Source: Perlabentimonas gracilis
Lineage (GTDB): Bacteria; Bacteroidota; Bacteroidia; Bacteroidales; Tenuifilaceae
Direction of reading: 5' to 3'
DNA: 64,000 nt
Assembly: GCF_011174675.1 (NCBI RefSeq)
Contig: NZ_JAANIG010000019.1
Coordinates: 17,593 to 81,592, forward strand
Shown here: positions 17,194 to 28,700 of the stretch, one piece after another
Layout of the letters: every line of letters starts with the position of its first letter
How positions within the stretch are numbered: position 1 is the stretch's first letter
Translations under genes and position numbers: made by a program
Notes under the pieces: model-generated
Told to the model about the DNA's origin: nothing
Database searches by the model: none
What the model saw: only the letters and a program-made list of their open reading frames with translations

Positions 17194-18411
17194 CTAAAAT
17201 GCTGCCATTAGCAAGTTAATATCCCTAGCAGGGATATTGTAAAGCCCCCCAAGGTAACTGTTAGTAAGTATCCCATTGTATATGTATACTCCGTGCCGTA
17301 GGCCAGAGTCTTCCTTCAGGTGCTGCTTAATACCTCCCGTATCGGCAATATCAGAAAGTAGGGGGGTAAATACGTTGCTCAAGGCAATGGAGGAGGTACG
17401 TGCTACCCGGGCAGTAATATTTGGTACGCAGTAGTGTATAACGCCGTGCTTTACAAATGCAGGATCAGTATGTCGCCTAACTTCAGAAGTCTCAAAACAC
17501 CCACCCTTATCAATGCTTAAATCGACGATTACAGAACCTTTCTTCATAAGTTTCACCTGATCCTCAGTAATCATTAGCCTACCCTTGGTTTCCTCGGGAA
17601 TAATGGCCCCAATAACAACATCAGCTGTTTTAAGCACACGCTCAAGCACCTGCCTATGAAATATGGATGTGTACAGTCGTTGTCCCAATATATCCTGCAG
17701 CTCCATTAGTCGCTTCACCGAATCATCAAAAATCTTCACATTTGCACCAAGCCCCAGTGCTGCCCTGGCGGCAAACTCACCAGCTGTTCCGGCTCCCAGA
17801 ATGACCACCTCTGTGGGCGTAATTCCCGACACACCACCCAGCATTACGCCTTTACCCTCATTTACATTGCTTAGGTACTCGGCTGCCACGAGTATTGATG
17901 TGCTGCCTGCAATTGAACTCATAGCCCTAACCACAGGGTAGGCTCCATCATCGTCGCGTATACTCTCAAAGGCGATAGCTGTGGTTTTCTTTTTCATCAA
18001 ACCCTTAATCTGTTGCCCAGCTTCTGGGGTAAGGTGTAGCGACGACATCACCACCTGATTCTCGGTAAGCATATCGATCTCAGCGTGAAGAAGAGGTGAT
18101 ATCTTAAGTATGATCTGGGCTTTAAATACCTCCTGACTTGTTTTTACAATCTGGGCGCCTTTCTCGCTGTAGTCATGATCGGTGTAGTTGGCCAATTTGC
18201 CGGCCTCAGACTCGATTATAATCTCATGCCCCCAGTTCACAAGCAGCTCAACGGCCTCGGGGGTTAGGGGTATTCTACTTTCGGTTTCGTCACTCTCCTT
18301 GGGAATTCCAATTACAAGCTTCTTGTTCTGTCTGCTTACCTCGAGCATCTCCTCCTGGGGTAGCAAGCCTCTAACAAATGAAAATTCTTTTGATGAGGAT
18401 AAACGGGTCAT
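17194..18411 (-). CDS. ald: Alanine dehydrogenase family protein
   Basis: A 405-residue NAD-dependent enzyme of the alanine dehydrogenase / PntA N-terminal superfamily. After about 30 extra residues the family start KLVIGIPKESDETESRIPLTP is seen, then AIAFESI, MSSIAGSTS and the Rossmann motif VVILGAGTAGEFAAR (near residue 205). The C-terminal part contains VIVDLSIDKGGCFETS and the NITARVARTSSIALSN segment. It would interconvert L-alanine with pyruvate and ammonia, which fits the serine dehydratase nearby as amino-acid catabolism. The family also includes enzymes with other substrates, and the N-terminal extension is unusual, so substrate is not certain. Confidence 0.85.
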   Translation of the reverse strand: MTRLSSSKEFSFVRGLLPQEEMLEVSRQNKKLVIGIPKESDETESRIPLTPEAVELLVNWGHEIIIESEAGKLANYTDHDYSEKGAQIVKTSQEVFKAQIILKISPLLHAEIDMLTENQVVMSSLHLTPEAGQQIKGLMKKKTTAIAFESIRDDDGAYPVVRAMSSIAGSTSILVAAEYLSNVNEGKGVMLGGVSGITPTEVVILGAGTAGEFAARAALGLGANVKIFDDSVKRLMELQDILGQRLYTSIFHRQVLERVLKTADVVIGAIIPEETKGRLMITEDQVKLMKKGSVIVDLSIDKGGCFETSEVRRHTDPAFVKHGVIHYCVPNITARVARTSSIALSNVFTPLLSDIADTGGIKQHLKEDSGLRHGVYIYNGILTNSYLGGLYNIPARDINLLMAAF

Positions 18412-18555
18412 GGGGTGTTTAGGTTAGGTTAACGGCTATTTTTACGCAAAAGATACGCAAAAGTTTTAAACCGTTGGTTGCCCTGCAGATATTTAATGCT
18501 TAGGGCGGCTGTAAACCTTAATAGAATTTTTTATGATAATACATCCCGCTATAGG

Positions 18556-21123
18556 CTATGTAGCCTTCTCCTTCATGCTATCAATATCGCGACGGAGTAG
18601 GGTTTGCACCTTCTTAACCTCCGATAGCACCTCATCAACTGTGGTATGTAACCACTGGTCGTCAATCTTAGTTGGATCGATGTTCTCTAGCTCTTCGAGC
18701 ATTTGGCCCAACCCCTCAACCTTAAGCTGCCTAAAGGCCGACTTCATACGATGTGCAACCTCGCCAATGCCCTTCCAATTTTTTTGCTCAACAAACATTT
18801 TTAAATACTTGACGTTGGCCATAGAGTTGTCGATAAACGATTGCAGAATCTCACAGGTTGACTGATCATCGTCGCCAGAGAAGCGTCTGATTTCGGCAAT
18901 GTTGTAACCCTCTGTTTTATCTACTGGGTGTGCTAATCTATTTTTCACGGTTGAAAGGCCAAGAATTGGGGCTATAGTATTGTATAGTGTAATCTCGTTA
19001 AAGGGTTTTGTTATGGCGCAATGAAAGCCAGCGTCGATATACTTATCCTGATTCCCAGATGTTGAATTTGCCGTTAAGGCAATTACGTTAGGCCGCTTAC
19101 CCCTTCGAATGGTACCAATTTTTTTTACCATATCGAAACCACTCATCATAGGCATTTGAATATCGGTAAGGACTATGGATGGCGGATTCAATTTAATGTC
19201 GTTAATGGCATCGAATGGATTCCCGAAAACCTTGGGTGTAGTCCCCAGCGTTTTTAGCATCTCCTCAACCAACATTTGGCTAATGGGGTCATCGTCAACC
19301 ACCACAATACTCAAGTCGCTTGGAAGTTGTGGTGTGTTCTGCGCAAGGGTATCGTTACTCTCCGTATGCTCGCCCTCAAAAATTCTGTAGGGCATTGATA
19401 CGGTAAACGTTGAACCTTTCCCATATTCGCTTTGCACCTCCACCGTCCCCCCTTGCAGCTCGGTTAGCTTCCTAACAATGGCCAGCCCAAGCCCAGTGCC
19501 ACCATACAAGCGAGTCGTACTTGAGTCCACTTGACTAAACTCATCGAATATGGTATCAATCTTATCACTCGGAATGCCAATTCCAGTATCGGCAACGCTG
19601 AAACGACAAATAGCAGTGGTGTTCGAACTTGTCTCCAGGGTAACACTAACTGAGACCCTTCCTGAGTTGGTAAATTTAATGGCGTTCCCTATCAGGTTAA
19701 TAAGCACCTGCCTAAGCCTAAAGGCATCACCAATAACTAGCGCATCGTCATTTACTGGCGACACCTCGAGCTCAACTCCCTTTTCGTCGGCTTTTATGGC
19801 AAAGGTGTTGGCCACCTCGTTAGCAATAGCATAGGGGTTAAAAGGAGCTTTCTCGAATCGCAGATGTCCGCCCTCAATCTTGGACAGATCAAGAATATCG
19901 TTCACAATATCGAGCAGATGCTGTGATGAACTATTGAGTGAGTCTACAATAAACCTCTGCTTTCCCTCGAGTTTCTGTCCACGGAGCTGTTTCGACAGGC
20001 CAACAATTGCGCTAAGCGGTGTGCGGATTTCATGGTTCATATTGGCCAGAAACTCCTCCTTTACCCTAAGCAACTTCTCGGCATACTGCTTGGCGTTTAG
20101 CAACTGGTTACGGTAAAAATTGGCCTTTGACACATCGCGAAAAATAAGCGCCGTGAAAAGCACAAACATAATAAAAGCCATACCGCCTAATACCAATAGG
20201 AGCTGGGTGGAACTTTCAACGGCCAAATCTACATCTTCGGCCATTTTAAGGGAGTTCATCAGCTCTTCTCGCTCAAGCAAAGATACGATGGTTCGGATTT
20301 GATCCATAATCTCCTTATCGCTGCGTAGCAGCTCCAGCTCCTTCTCACCAATATTGTATAACGACATCTCCTGCTGAGTCTGTATCTCGGTTAGTATCTT
20401 TACCACTTCATTTAGGAGGCTATCGGAGGGCGACATGACAGATCGCTCCAGGGTGTCGATCTGCGTTTCCACCTCAACAATGAGCTTGGTGATGATGCTA
20501 TCTGTGGGTTCGCGCTTTGAGAACCAGCTGAAGAATCGACTAAAGCCACTTTGAGAACTCTCCTCAGGCACCTTGCTTATAACTGAGTCGCGATGCGATG
20601 TGCGTGTGGTTGTAACACTGGTAATAACAGATGATTCCTGAATAGAGTCGAGATTAATCATCTCAACCTGTTCAAGTGCCTTTTGGTAAAACCTTGAGGT
20701 TTGATCGTCCTGCTTAAGCACCACCAGCTCGTTTAGCACCCTTTGCTTACGTCGTAAAAGATTCTGAATGAAGTTTATCTTCTCTGCCTGCACCGGGTCG
20801 TCAAAAGCTAGCGCCTGTAGCGAGTCTACCTTGCTATTGATGGTTCCCATGAACGAAAGGTAAATCGAAAGGTAGCTCTCGTTCTGAGTTAAGGTATAGG
20901 TTCGAATGTTGCTCTCGGCCTCATAGATATCTGCAATAATGGAGTTAAGCATTATAAGCTTTTGGCTGGGAGTGGATAGGGTATGCCTTGTTTCGGATAG
21001 CTCTACAAAAGCCTTGTAGGTTACAAAGAGTGCCGCTGCAGCAATACTGAGTATTACTACAAACCCCAAAAAGACTTTGGGTTTAATCCGCCCCGTCCTA
21101 ACCTTATCTTTACTCTTTTTCAT
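18556..21123 (-). CDS. Hybrid histidine kinase with receiver and HPt domains
   Basis: An 855-residue inner-membrane sensor. Two membrane helices (about 20-40 and 307-330) flank a long helical periplasmic region. The HisKA phospho-acceptor His lies in [10 protein letters not shown] near residue 365. The ATPase shows [11 protein letters not shown] and [13 protein letters not shown] receiver follows with VVVDDDPIS and the phospho-Asp in [11 protein letters not shown] near 652. The C-terminus is an HPt domain with [13 protein letters not shown] near 790. It thus contains a whole phosphorelay but no DNA-binding output, so phosphate must pass to a separate regulator. It lies next to a second hybrid kinase. 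Confidence 0.92.
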   Translation of the reverse strand: MKKSKDKVRTGRIKPKVFLGFVVILSIAAAALFVTYKAFVELSETRHTLSTPSQKLIMLNSIIADIYEAESNIRTYTLTQNESYLSIYLSFMGTINSKVDSLQALAFDDPVQAEKINFIQNLLRRKQRVLNELVVLKQDDQTSRFYQKALEQVEMINLDSIQESSVITSVTTTRTSHRDSVISKVPEESSQSGFSRFFSWFSKREPTDSIITKLIVEVETQIDTLERSVMSPSDSLLNEVVKILTEIQTQQEMSLYNIGEKELELLRSDKEIMDQIRTIVSLLEREELMNSLKMAEDVDLAVESSTQLLLVLGGMAFIMFVLFTALIFRDVSKANFYRNQLLNAKQYAEKLLRVKEEFLANMNHEIRTPLSAIVGLSKQLRGQKLEGKQRFIVDSLNSSSQHLLDIVNDILDLSKIEGGHLRFEKAPFNPYAIANEVANTFAIKADEKGVELEVSPVNDDALVIGDAFRLRQVLINLIGNAIKFTNSGRVSVSVTLETSSNTTAICRFSVADTGIGIPSDKIDTIFDEFSQVDSSTTRLYGGTGLGLAIVRKLTELQGGTVEVQSEYGKGSTFTVSMPYRIFEGEHTESNDTLAQNTPQLPSDLSIVVVDDDPISQMLVEEMLKTLGTTPKVFGNPFDAINDIKLNPPSIVLTDIQMPMMSGFDMVKKIGTIRRGKRPNVIALTANSTSGNQDKYIDAGFHCAITKPFNEITLYNTIAPILGLSTVKNRLAHPVDKTEGYNIAEIRRFSGDDDQSTCEILQSFIDNSMANVKYLKMFVEQKNWKGIGEVAHRMKSAFRQLKVEGLGQMLEELENIDPTKIDDQWLHTTVDEVLSEVKKVQTLLRRDIDSMKEKAT

Positions 21124-21336
21124 TCTGTTTAACCATTATCTACATATAGCCACAAAACTTTTTAATGGGCTAAAACTATGCTGTGCCAAATTTGTACCAA
21201 TATATGAAGTATTATTGATATCGTAAACCAAATGGGCTAACGACAGGGATTTGGGAGGATGTTGGGCACACAAACGAGTTTAACCATGTGCAATAAAATC
21301 AACAATATGAGACTGTTTGCAATGGCCAGTGCCACA

Positions 21337-23817
21337 TTATGCTAGTGTTGGCTTTTTAAGGTGGAATGCAACAATCCTTAAAAACTCATCGGGATCGATG
21401 GGCTTGGGCATATAGTCGTCGCACCCTACGCCAATACACTTCTCCCTATCGTAACTCATGGCATTAGCGGTTTGCGCTATAATGGACATGTGGGGATTAA
21501 TGGATTTTATCCTTACGGTAGCCTCATACCCATCGATGAAAGGTAACCGCATATCCATCACAACCAAGTCGATATCCGATCGTATCTTAACGATTTCTAT
21601 GGCATCCTCGCCGTTCTTTGCATGTAAAATCTTTGCCTCTGTGGGCCTTAGCAATGCTTCAATAAATTGGTAGCTTATCAGGTCGTCCTCAACCACAAGG
21701 ATTACTCTACCCTTAAAGGAGATGTTTTGGACAGAAGATCGGGATACATAGGAGCTGTTCTCGCTTTTACCGGGGATAAAGGGAATAGTAAAGAAAAAGG
21801 TTGTGCCCAGATCGACCTCGGTTTCGAACCAAATTTTCCCGTTCAACAGCTTCACCAGACCCTGACAAATGGGGAGTCCAAGACCTGTTGTAGTGTACCC
21901 TTGAGCTAGCTCCTCATCGGTTCGGTTAAACCTTTTAAACACGATATCAACCTTTTCTGGAGGAATTCCAGGGCCTGTGTCGCGTACAAAAAACTTAATG
22001 GTATTATTTGGCTGTACGGTATAGCCATACTCTATTTCGCCGTGAACGGTAAACTTAAAGGCATTGTCAATAATATTGCTAACTACTTGTTCAATACGAT
22101 TTGGGTCGGACACAATCATGCTTCGCGAATCGCTTAAGGATAGGCTCAACTTTAGCTCAATCCCTGGTTTCCTTTTGTCGTAATCGCTGGATGTAAAAAC
22201 GTTATATATATCGTACATAAGCTGATTTAGGTTGAACGAGATGTTGTTTACCTGAACCTTTCCCGAATCGATAAGCGAGATATTAATTATATCATTAACT
22301 ATTTGAAGTAGATTACGCCCTCTGCGGTTAATTAACCCTACATACTCATTACGTTCGCTTGATGTTAGTGAGTCGTCGGTAAGGAGCTTGGAGAACCCCA
22401 GTATACCATTAAGCGGGGTGCGAATTTCATGACTCATATTGGCCAGAAAGGCCGATTTCTGCTTGTCGCTTTCCTGAGCTTTCTTTAGGGTTTCGAGGAG
22501 GTCGTGGGTACGGGAGTCTACAATTGTTTCGAGGTGTGAGTTTATATGGTTTAGCTCCGTGTTTAAGGCCTCCAGCTCAGCACCTTTCCTCTTGTAGTTT
22601 CTTACAAACAGTAGCGATACAACTAGTAAGACAAAGAAAAGTATGGCAAAGAAGGCTATTGCATATTGTTTTATCATCGCTTTCTGCACCCTCAAACGCT
22701 CAATGGCAAGGTTCATTTCCAGCAAGTGCTTTTCTTGATTTACCCTGTCGCTTTCGTACACAAACGACAGCTCCGCTATTTGGTTGTTAACCACAGCGTT
22801 TTGCACCTCCTGATAGCGTTTTACATAATCGGCTAAGAGTTCTCTAGATTTTATATAATTACCTGTCCCAAGATAGTAATCGGACTGGAGCTTAAGGTTG
22901 TCGAGGGATAAGTTACTAGTTTCATCAGGATTAATAAGTTCCTTCGCCTTATCGATATACTCTTTGACGCGAGTATAGCTACCCAGTGAATTGTACACTT
23001 CGGCGATTGCATTATAGGTATCGGCAAGGCCATAGCTGTTCTTGGCTGCCGAATAGAAGCTTGCAGCTATCTTTAGTTTTTTTAACGCTAGATCGTTTCT
23101 TCCAGTTTTATAATAAACCTTTCCCAAACTATTGTAGGTAGTAGCCATATTAAGGGTATCGGCTATCTGGGATTTAAGGTCGAGCGTCTGTTTTAAAAAC
23201 TCTACTGCACCAGAATAATCCTCCTGGTTAATAAGTACACGCCCTATGTTATTCAGAGAGAACGACTGCCCAACCACATCACCCATCTCCTTATACAGTT
23301 CGTAGCTACGCCTGTAGTTTGCTAGTGCTGCTTCGTACTGCTGGGTCGATCTAAAGCAAATGGCAATATTATTGAGTGTAGAGGCCAAAAGTAGCTTGTC
23401 ACCAATCTCCTCCCGAACTTCAAGGGCCTTTTTGAAAGTTTCAATTGCCTTACCATGCTGATAAATACGAGTTAGCGAAATACCCTTTAGGTTTAACGCC
23501 CTGGAATACTCTAGTTTATTGCCAGACTGTAAGGTCTCGTCTATGGCTTTATCGTAGTAACTGATTGCCGAACGGAACTGGTTAATCCTTGAGTATCCTA
23601 ATCCTACTTCGATGTATGCTTTCGCTTTCTGATCGCTCGATAGATTGGGAAGGGAATCGAGAAGCGCAGCAATAATTTCGACTCTTTGCTGGGGAGGAGT
23701 ATTCTTATGCTGCTCAAGAATTGAGTCCAGCACCACATTATGGTTAATCTGCGCTAGGGTTACCGGTTGAAACCCTATGGAGAAAAATATGCTAAGGATA
23801 AATGCCAGCCGAGCCAT
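21337..23817 (-). CDS. TPR-containing hybrid histidine kinase
   Basis: An 826-residue sensor kinase. A signal peptide or first helix (residues 1-22) is followed by six or more TPR units (about 40-310), which should lie in the periplasm. A membrane helix follows at about 392-414, then a coiled coil, HisKA with the His in SHEIRTPLNG near 462, an ATPase domain (RDTGPGIPPEK, TTGLGLPICQGL) and a C-terminal receiver with its Asp in VMDMRLPFIDG near 755. No DNA-binding domain is present. The start is ATG 23817 rather than the upstream TTG, because that TTG lies within a -7 element and the signal peptide begins at 23817. Confidence 0.92.
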   Translation of the reverse strand: MARLAFILSIFFSIGFQPVTLAQINHNVVLDSILEQHKNTPPQQRVEIIAALLDSLPNLSSDQKAKAYIEVGLGYSRINQFRSAISYYDKAIDETLQSGNKLEYSRALNLKGISLTRIYQHGKAIETFKKALEVREEIGDKLLLASTLNNIAICFRSTQQYEAALANYRRSYELYKEMGDVVGQSFSLNNIGRVLINQEDYSGAVEFLKQTLDLKSQIADTLNMATTYNSLGKVYYKTGRNDLALKKLKIAASFYSAAKNSYGLADTYNAIAEVYNSLGSYTRVKEYIDKAKELINPDETSNLSLDNLKLQSDYYLGTGNYIKSRELLADYVKRYQEVQNAVVNNQIAELSFVYESDRVNQEKHLLEMNLAIERLRVQKAMIKQYAIAFFAILFFVLLVVSLLFVRNYKRKGAELEALNTELNHINSHLETIVDSRTHDLLETLKKAQESDKQKSAFLANMSHEIRTPLNGILGFSKLLTDDSLTSSERNEYVGLINRRGRNLLQIVNDIINISLIDSGKVQVNNISFNLNQLMYDIYNVFTSSDYDKRKPGIELKLSLSLSDSRSMIVSDPNRIEQVVSNIIDNAFKFTVHGEIEYGYTVQPNNTIKFFVRDTGPGIPPEKVDIVFKRFNRTDEELAQGYTTTGLGLPICQGLVKLLNGKIWFETEVDLGTTFFFTIPFIPGKSENSSYVSRSSVQNISFKGRVILVVEDDLISYQFIEALLRPTEAKILHAKNGEDAIEIVKIRSDIDLVVMDMRLPFIDGYEATVRIKSINPHMSIIAQTANAMSYDREKCIGVGCDDYMPKPIDPDEFLRIVAFHLKKPTLA

Positions 23818-23835
23818 ACCAAAAGTGTATTGCCA

Positions 23836-23843
23836 CAAAAATA
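23836..23843 (-). promoter_or_regulatory. -7 element for the TPR hybrid kinase gene
   Basis: The minus strand reads TATTTTTG, matching TAnnTTTG. It overlaps the TTG that opens the longest frame and so supports the ATG at 23817. Confidence 0.4.
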
Positions 23844-23941
23844 GGGTTTTATTGGATATGGATATTAAAAAAACACTTTTTATGCCAAAGGTGACGTGAA
23901 TGAGTGGCTAGACTACAGCGTGGGTTGGATTTATAAGAAAG

Positions 23942-24622
23942 TTACACGTCTCTACTCAACAATATAGCTTCGGCAATTGCAATGTCGGCAGGGGTAGTAA
24001 TCTTGATGTTTTCCCTCTCACCTTCAATTATCCTAATCGACTCTCCCCCATGCTCAGCCACCGATGCATCGTCGGTAAAATTGGGGTTATAGGGGCTAGT
24101 GTAACATCTTTTGATAACGCTTAGATTGAATACCTGTGGGGTTTGTACCAGCCAGCAGTTCTCTCTACTTACCTGTTTACTATTGCTTTCACCTCCCATA
24201 CGAACCGTTTCGACAGGTCTTACTGCAGGAATTGCATTGCCATAGCGCAGGGCTTCGTTGAAACATTTATCGAGCAGTGCCAAAGAAACCAATGGCCTCA
24301 CACCATCATGTATTGCCACAAGCCCATCGCCCTTAATGGAGTTAAGCCCATTCTTAACCGACTGGTAGCGAGTATCGCCTCCAACAACAAGGGTGTGAGG
24401 GATTGTGAATGAGTGTTGCTTACACAAATTGTCCCATCTACTATGTTCTCTTTCGGGTAATACCAAGAATATTGATGGGCAAGGCGTAAGGTGCTGAAAA
24501 GCCTTAAGAGTATGCATTAGTATAGGCAGTCCATTTACACAAAGGAACTGTTTGGGAATTTCTGCTCCCATTCTCACGCCAGAACCCCCGGCTACTATAA
24601 GTGCATACCTACTACTCGGCAT
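23942..24622 (-). CDS. ispD: 2-C-methyl-D-erythritol 4-phosphate cytidylyltransferase
   Basis: A 226-residue enzyme of the MEP isoprenoid pathway, joining CTP and methylerythritol phosphate. Recognised from the nucleotide-binding start YALIVAGGSGVRMGAEIPKQF, the VAIHDGVRPLVS loop, VRPVETVR, WLVQTPQVF and FTDDASVAEHGGE near the C-terminus. These cover the basic loop and acidic metal residues of the family, and the length is normal. Its first codons overlap the end of lspA by 11 bases, so the two genes are translationally coupled. Confidence 0.95.
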   Translation of the reverse strand: MPSSRYALIVAGGSGVRMGAEIPKQFLCVNGLPILMHTLKAFQHLTPCPSIFLVLPEREHSRWDNLCKQHSFTIPHTLVVGGDTRYQSVKNGLNSIKGDGLVAIHDGVRPLVSLALLDKCFNEALRYGNAIPAVRPVETVRMGGESNSKQVSRENCWLVQTPQVFNLSVIKRCYTSPYNPNFTDDASVAEHGGESIRIIEGERENIKITTPADIAIAEAILLSRDV

Positions 24623-25250
24623 CTATTTCAATTACCTCGTCATGAAAAAGTCTCTTGCGCTGGAATAAAAGAAGATAAAAAACACCAATGGTAATGGCTG
24701 AGTCGGCCACATTAAACACTGGCCTGAAGAAGATAAACCGCTCTCCACCAACCCAAGGTACCCAGCTGGGCCAGATGGTATTAATTATTGGAAAGTAAAA
24801 CATATCGACTACCCTACCATGCAGAAACGAGGCGTATCCACCGTCGGGGGGTAGAAAAGTTGCTGGGGTGGCGTACCCCGATTCACTGAAGATAAGACCA
24901 TAAAAGGCGCTGTCGATAATATTACCTATTGCCCCAGCCATAATAAGTGCTATGCCAAGAACTAAACCTGCTGGCATTTTCTTTTTAATTAGCGATGCGA
25001 TGTAGAAACCAATGAGAATAACAGCTACAATCCGAAATATACTAAGAGCCAACTTTCCGTACTCCCCCCAGAACTGAAGGCCAAAAGCCATTCCATAGTT
25101 CTCGGTGAAATGGATAAGGAACCAGTCTCCAATCACATTAAAACTTTGGCCTAGGCTCATGTTGAGCTTAATCCAAAATTTTGAGACCTGGTCAACAACA
25201 AGTATGCTGCTAATCAAAAAAACCACCTTTGCTTGTAACGATATCTTCAT
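24612..25250 (-). CDS. lspA: Lipoprotein signal peptidase (signal peptidase II)
   Basis: A 212-residue inner-membrane aspartyl protease that cuts the signal peptide of lipoproteins before the lipidated cysteine; the window encodes several such substrates. Four membrane helices are visible. The catalytic aspartates fit GNIIDS (near residue 115) and VADSAITIG (near 185). The longer length compared with the E. coli enzyme comes from an insertion around residues 120-165, as is common in Bacteroidota. ATG 25250 (KISLQAK) is used because upstream residues lack the first-helix context. It overlaps ispD at the end. Confidence 0.94.
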   Translation of the reverse strand: MKISLQAKVVFLISSILVVDQVSKFWIKLNMSLGQSFNVIGDWFLIHFTENYGMAFGLQFWGEYGKLALSIFRIVAVILIGFYIASLIKKKMPAGLVLGIALIMAGAIGNIIDSAFYGLIFSESGYATPATFLPPDGGYASFLHGRVVDMFYFPIINTIWPSWVPWVGGERFIFFRPVFNVADSAITIGVFYLLLFQRKRLFHDEVIEIDAE

Positions 25251-25279
25251 GATACCCATTCCATTAAAAACACAGAAAA

Positions 25280-25298
25280 GTGGCAAGTTGATTGCCAC
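25280..25298 (-). terminator. Hairpin between the DksA-like gene and lspA
   Basis: GTGGCAA (25280-25286) pairs with TTGCCAC (25292-25298) across a five-base loop. On the minus strand it is followed by CTTTTCTGTGTTTTT, a weak U-rich tail. It could be a terminator or attenuator after the DksA-like gene. Confidence 0.45.
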
Positions 25299-25329
25299 CT
25301 TTCACATTTATATCGTAAAATTGGACTCA

Positions 25330-25707
25330 CTACCTCTGGTTATTCTTAGCCTCAATGCTAAGGGTAGCATGGGGTACAATGCGAAGCCTTTCCTTGTCAA
25401 TCAGCTTACCGGTCTCCCGACAAACCCCATAGGTTTTATTCTCTATGCGCACCAAAGCGGCCTCCAAGTGCTGGATAAACTTAATTTGGCGTTGGGCTAA
25501 TTTTCCTGCCTCTTCCTTTGAGAGGGTTGCAGCTCCCTCTTCAAGCACTTTAAAAGTGGGCGATGTATCCTGAGTATCGTTGCTCTCGCTCATGGTAATG
25601 GCACTCTTAAGGATATCGTAATCCTTACGGGCCTTATCGAGTTTTTGCAGAATTATCTCCTTAAATTCTGCCAACTCCTCATCGTTATACCTAGTTTTTT
25701 CTGCCAT
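25330..25707 (-). CDS. TraR/DksA-family protein with degenerate zinc finger
   Basis: A 125-residue protein with an N-terminal coiled-coil (about 10-85) and C-terminal finger of the DksA type. DksA proteins enter the RNA polymerase secondary channel and modulate transcription, often with ppGpp. The usual four finger cysteines are reduced to one: the segment reads YGVCRETG where CxxC is expected, and ATLSIEAK where a second pair would be. Zinc binding is therefore unlikely, as in several Bacteroidota members. It sits between ileS (48 bases upstream) and lspA in the same direction. Confidence 0.87.
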   Translation of the reverse strand: MAEKTRYNDEELAEFKEIILQKLDKARKDYDILKSAITMSESNDTQDTSPTFKVLEEGAATLSKEEAGKLAQRQIKFIQHLEAALVRIENKTYGVCRETGKLIDKERLRIVPHATLSIEAKNNQR

Positions 25708-25755
25708 AACACAAAAATTTGCTAAATGTAGTAATAAACCGTTATATCACCAATA

Positions 25756-28700
25756 CTACCCAATCTTTTCTACCTTGATTGATGTAAATAGATCGGTATC
25801 GAGCTCTACGCTCGATGCGCTTCCACAAGGCATTGCATCAACCATCAGAATATCAAGCGCTAGGGTTTGGCTTGCAATGTACTCCTTGTGGTTCTCAATG
25901 GCTTGTTCTATCAGTTCATGCTTCAATATACTTATTTTTACCTTATCGGTTACATCAAAACCGGCATCTTTACGTAGATTTTGAATTCGATTAATTAGCT
26001 CGCGGGCAATACCCTCCTGCTTAAGCTCCTCGGTAAGGGTTACATCGAGTGCCACGGTAAGCCTATCCTCGTTGGCCACAAGCCAACCGGGTATATCTTC
26101 AGAGATAATTTCTACGTCTTCCAGGGTTACTGCCTGATTTTCACCAGCCACCGTAATCTCGAACTTGCCATCACGCTCAATCTGGCTAATATCAGCCTGC
26201 GACATTCCCATGATGGCTGAAGAAACCTCTTTCATCGATTTTCCAAAGCGTGGCCCAAGGGTTTTAAAGTTGGGCTTTATCTTTTTCACCAGAACGCCAG
26301 TGGAATCATCGAGATACTCGAGCTCTTTAACGTTTACCTCCGCTAGGATTAAATTCTCAACACCCTGCAACTGCTTACGGAACTGCTCGTTAAGCACAGG
26401 AACCATCATCTTGCTAAGGGGCTGCCTTACCTTGATGTTCACCTTGCGCCTTAGGCCAAGCACCATCGACGAAAGGCTTTGTGCAATCTCCATCCTCTCT
26501 TCCAAATCCTTGTCAATTAGCTCTATTTGGGCTTTGGGGAATGTTGATAGATGTACACTATCCTCGCTGTAGCGCGATGTAACAACATTAAGATCTGAGA
26601 AAAGTTGATCGGAAAAGAATGGTACAATTGGAGCAGCCAGCATAGCCACTGTCTCCAAGCAGGTATATAGGGTTTGGTATGCTGCAATCTTATCGGTATC
26701 GTACTCGCCACCCCAAAAACGCTTGCGATTAAGCCTTACGTACCAGTTACTCAGGTTCTCAATCACAAAATCCTGAATTGCCCTGCCTGCACGGGTTGGC
26801 TCGTAGCTGTTGTACGCATCCTCCACCTCGGCAATTAGGGTGTTTAGCAGCGACATAATCCATCTGTCTATCTCTTGCCTCTGGGCAATGGGCACCTCTG
26901 GCTCGCTGTAGGTAAAGCCATCAACATTGGCATACAGCGAAAAGAAGGAGTATGTATTGTAGAGGGTTCCGAAGAATTTACGCTTCACCTCATCCACCCC
27001 ATCGATATCGAACTTGAGGTTATCCCATGGCTGTGCATTGGTAATCATATACCAGCGCAGTGGGTCGGATCCGTACTTTTCAATCACCTCGAATGGGTCA
27101 ACAGCATTACCCAAGCGTTTGCTCATCTTGTTCCCCTTCTTGTCGAGCACCAAACCGTTGGATATGATATTTTTGAACGCCACCGAGTCGAACAGCATAG
27201 TGGATATGGCATGCAAGGTAAAGAACCATCCACGGGTTTGGTCAACCCCTTCTGCAATAAAGTCGGAGGGAAACTCCTCGCCAAAGTTCTCTTTATTCTC
27301 AAACGGATAGTGAACTTGGGCATATGGCATTGCTCCCGAGTCGAACCAAACATCAATCAAATCGAGCTCACGGAACATCTTTTTCCCCGATGCAGATACC
27401 AGCACTATATCGTCGACAAATGGGCGGTGTAGGTCAAACTTCTCATAGTTTTCCATTGAGTTATCGCCGAGCTGGTACCCCTCAAGTGGATTGGTTGTCA
27501 TAAAGCCAGCCTTTACCGATTTTTCGCACTCAGCCTTCAACTCCTCAACCGAACCGATGCAGATTAGCTCCTGACGGTCGTCGGTTGCCCAAATGGGGAG
27601 CGGTGTACCCCAATAGCGCGAGCGCGAGAGGTTCCAGTCCACCAAGTTCTCGAGCCACTTGCCAAATCGTCCGGTTCCTGTACTTGCGGGTTTCCAGTTG
27701 ATGGTGTTGTTCAGCTCGAGCATTCGCTCCTTAACGGCAGTGGTTTTAATAAACCAGCTATCGAGCGGGTAGTAAAGTATTGGCTTATCTGTTCGCCAGC
27801 AGTGAGGATAGTTGTGCGTCTGCTTCTCGATTTTGAAAGCCCTTCCCTCCTTCTTAAGCCAAACGCTCAGATCCACATCGAGCGACGATCCATCAGCAGG
27901 AGGATTAGGGTTGTAGTCGTTCTTCACAAAGCATCCGGCAAATTCATTGTAGGCATCTATGTTTACGTAATTCTTAACGAATTCGGGATCTAGATCCTCG
28001 ATGGAGTAGAATTTACCAGTCCGATCGACCATGGGCTCGGGGTTGTTCTGCTTATCGCGAAGGATAAGTGGCGAAATGCCTGCCACCTTGGCCACGCGGT
28101 CATCGTCGGCTCCAAAAGTAGGCGCGATGTGTACCACACCAGTACCGTCCTCGGTTGTAACGAAATCTCCAGCAATAATCCTGAAAGCATCACCTTCAGG
28201 CTTAACGAATGGGAATAGCTGCTCGTACTGAACGCCTACCAAATTGGTTCCAACGTACTCGGCTAAAACTTTGAATGGAATATTCTTGTCGCCGGGTTTG
28301 TAGTCATCAAAAGAGCGTTCAGCGTTCTCGGGTTTGAAGTATACGTTCTGCAGATCCTTAGCAAGGATAACGATTACGGGATCGCCTGTATATGGGTTAA
28401 AAGTTCCTATTTTAACGTACTTAATTTTAGGGCCAACGGCCAATGCTGTGTTCGAGGGCAGGGTCCAAGGTGTGGTAGTCCAAGCCAGAACAAAAAGATC
28501 GGAGGTGATATCGCCAAAGAGCGGCTCCGATTTCTTGTTGCGAACCACCTTGAACTGCGCCACAGCGGTTGTATCCTTCACATCGCGATAGCAACCGGGC
28601 TGGTTAAGCTCGTGGGTACTTAGCCCTGTGCCTGCAGCAGGCGAGAATGGCTGTATGGTTTTCCCTTTGTAAAGCAAACCCTTTTCGAATAGCTGCTTTA

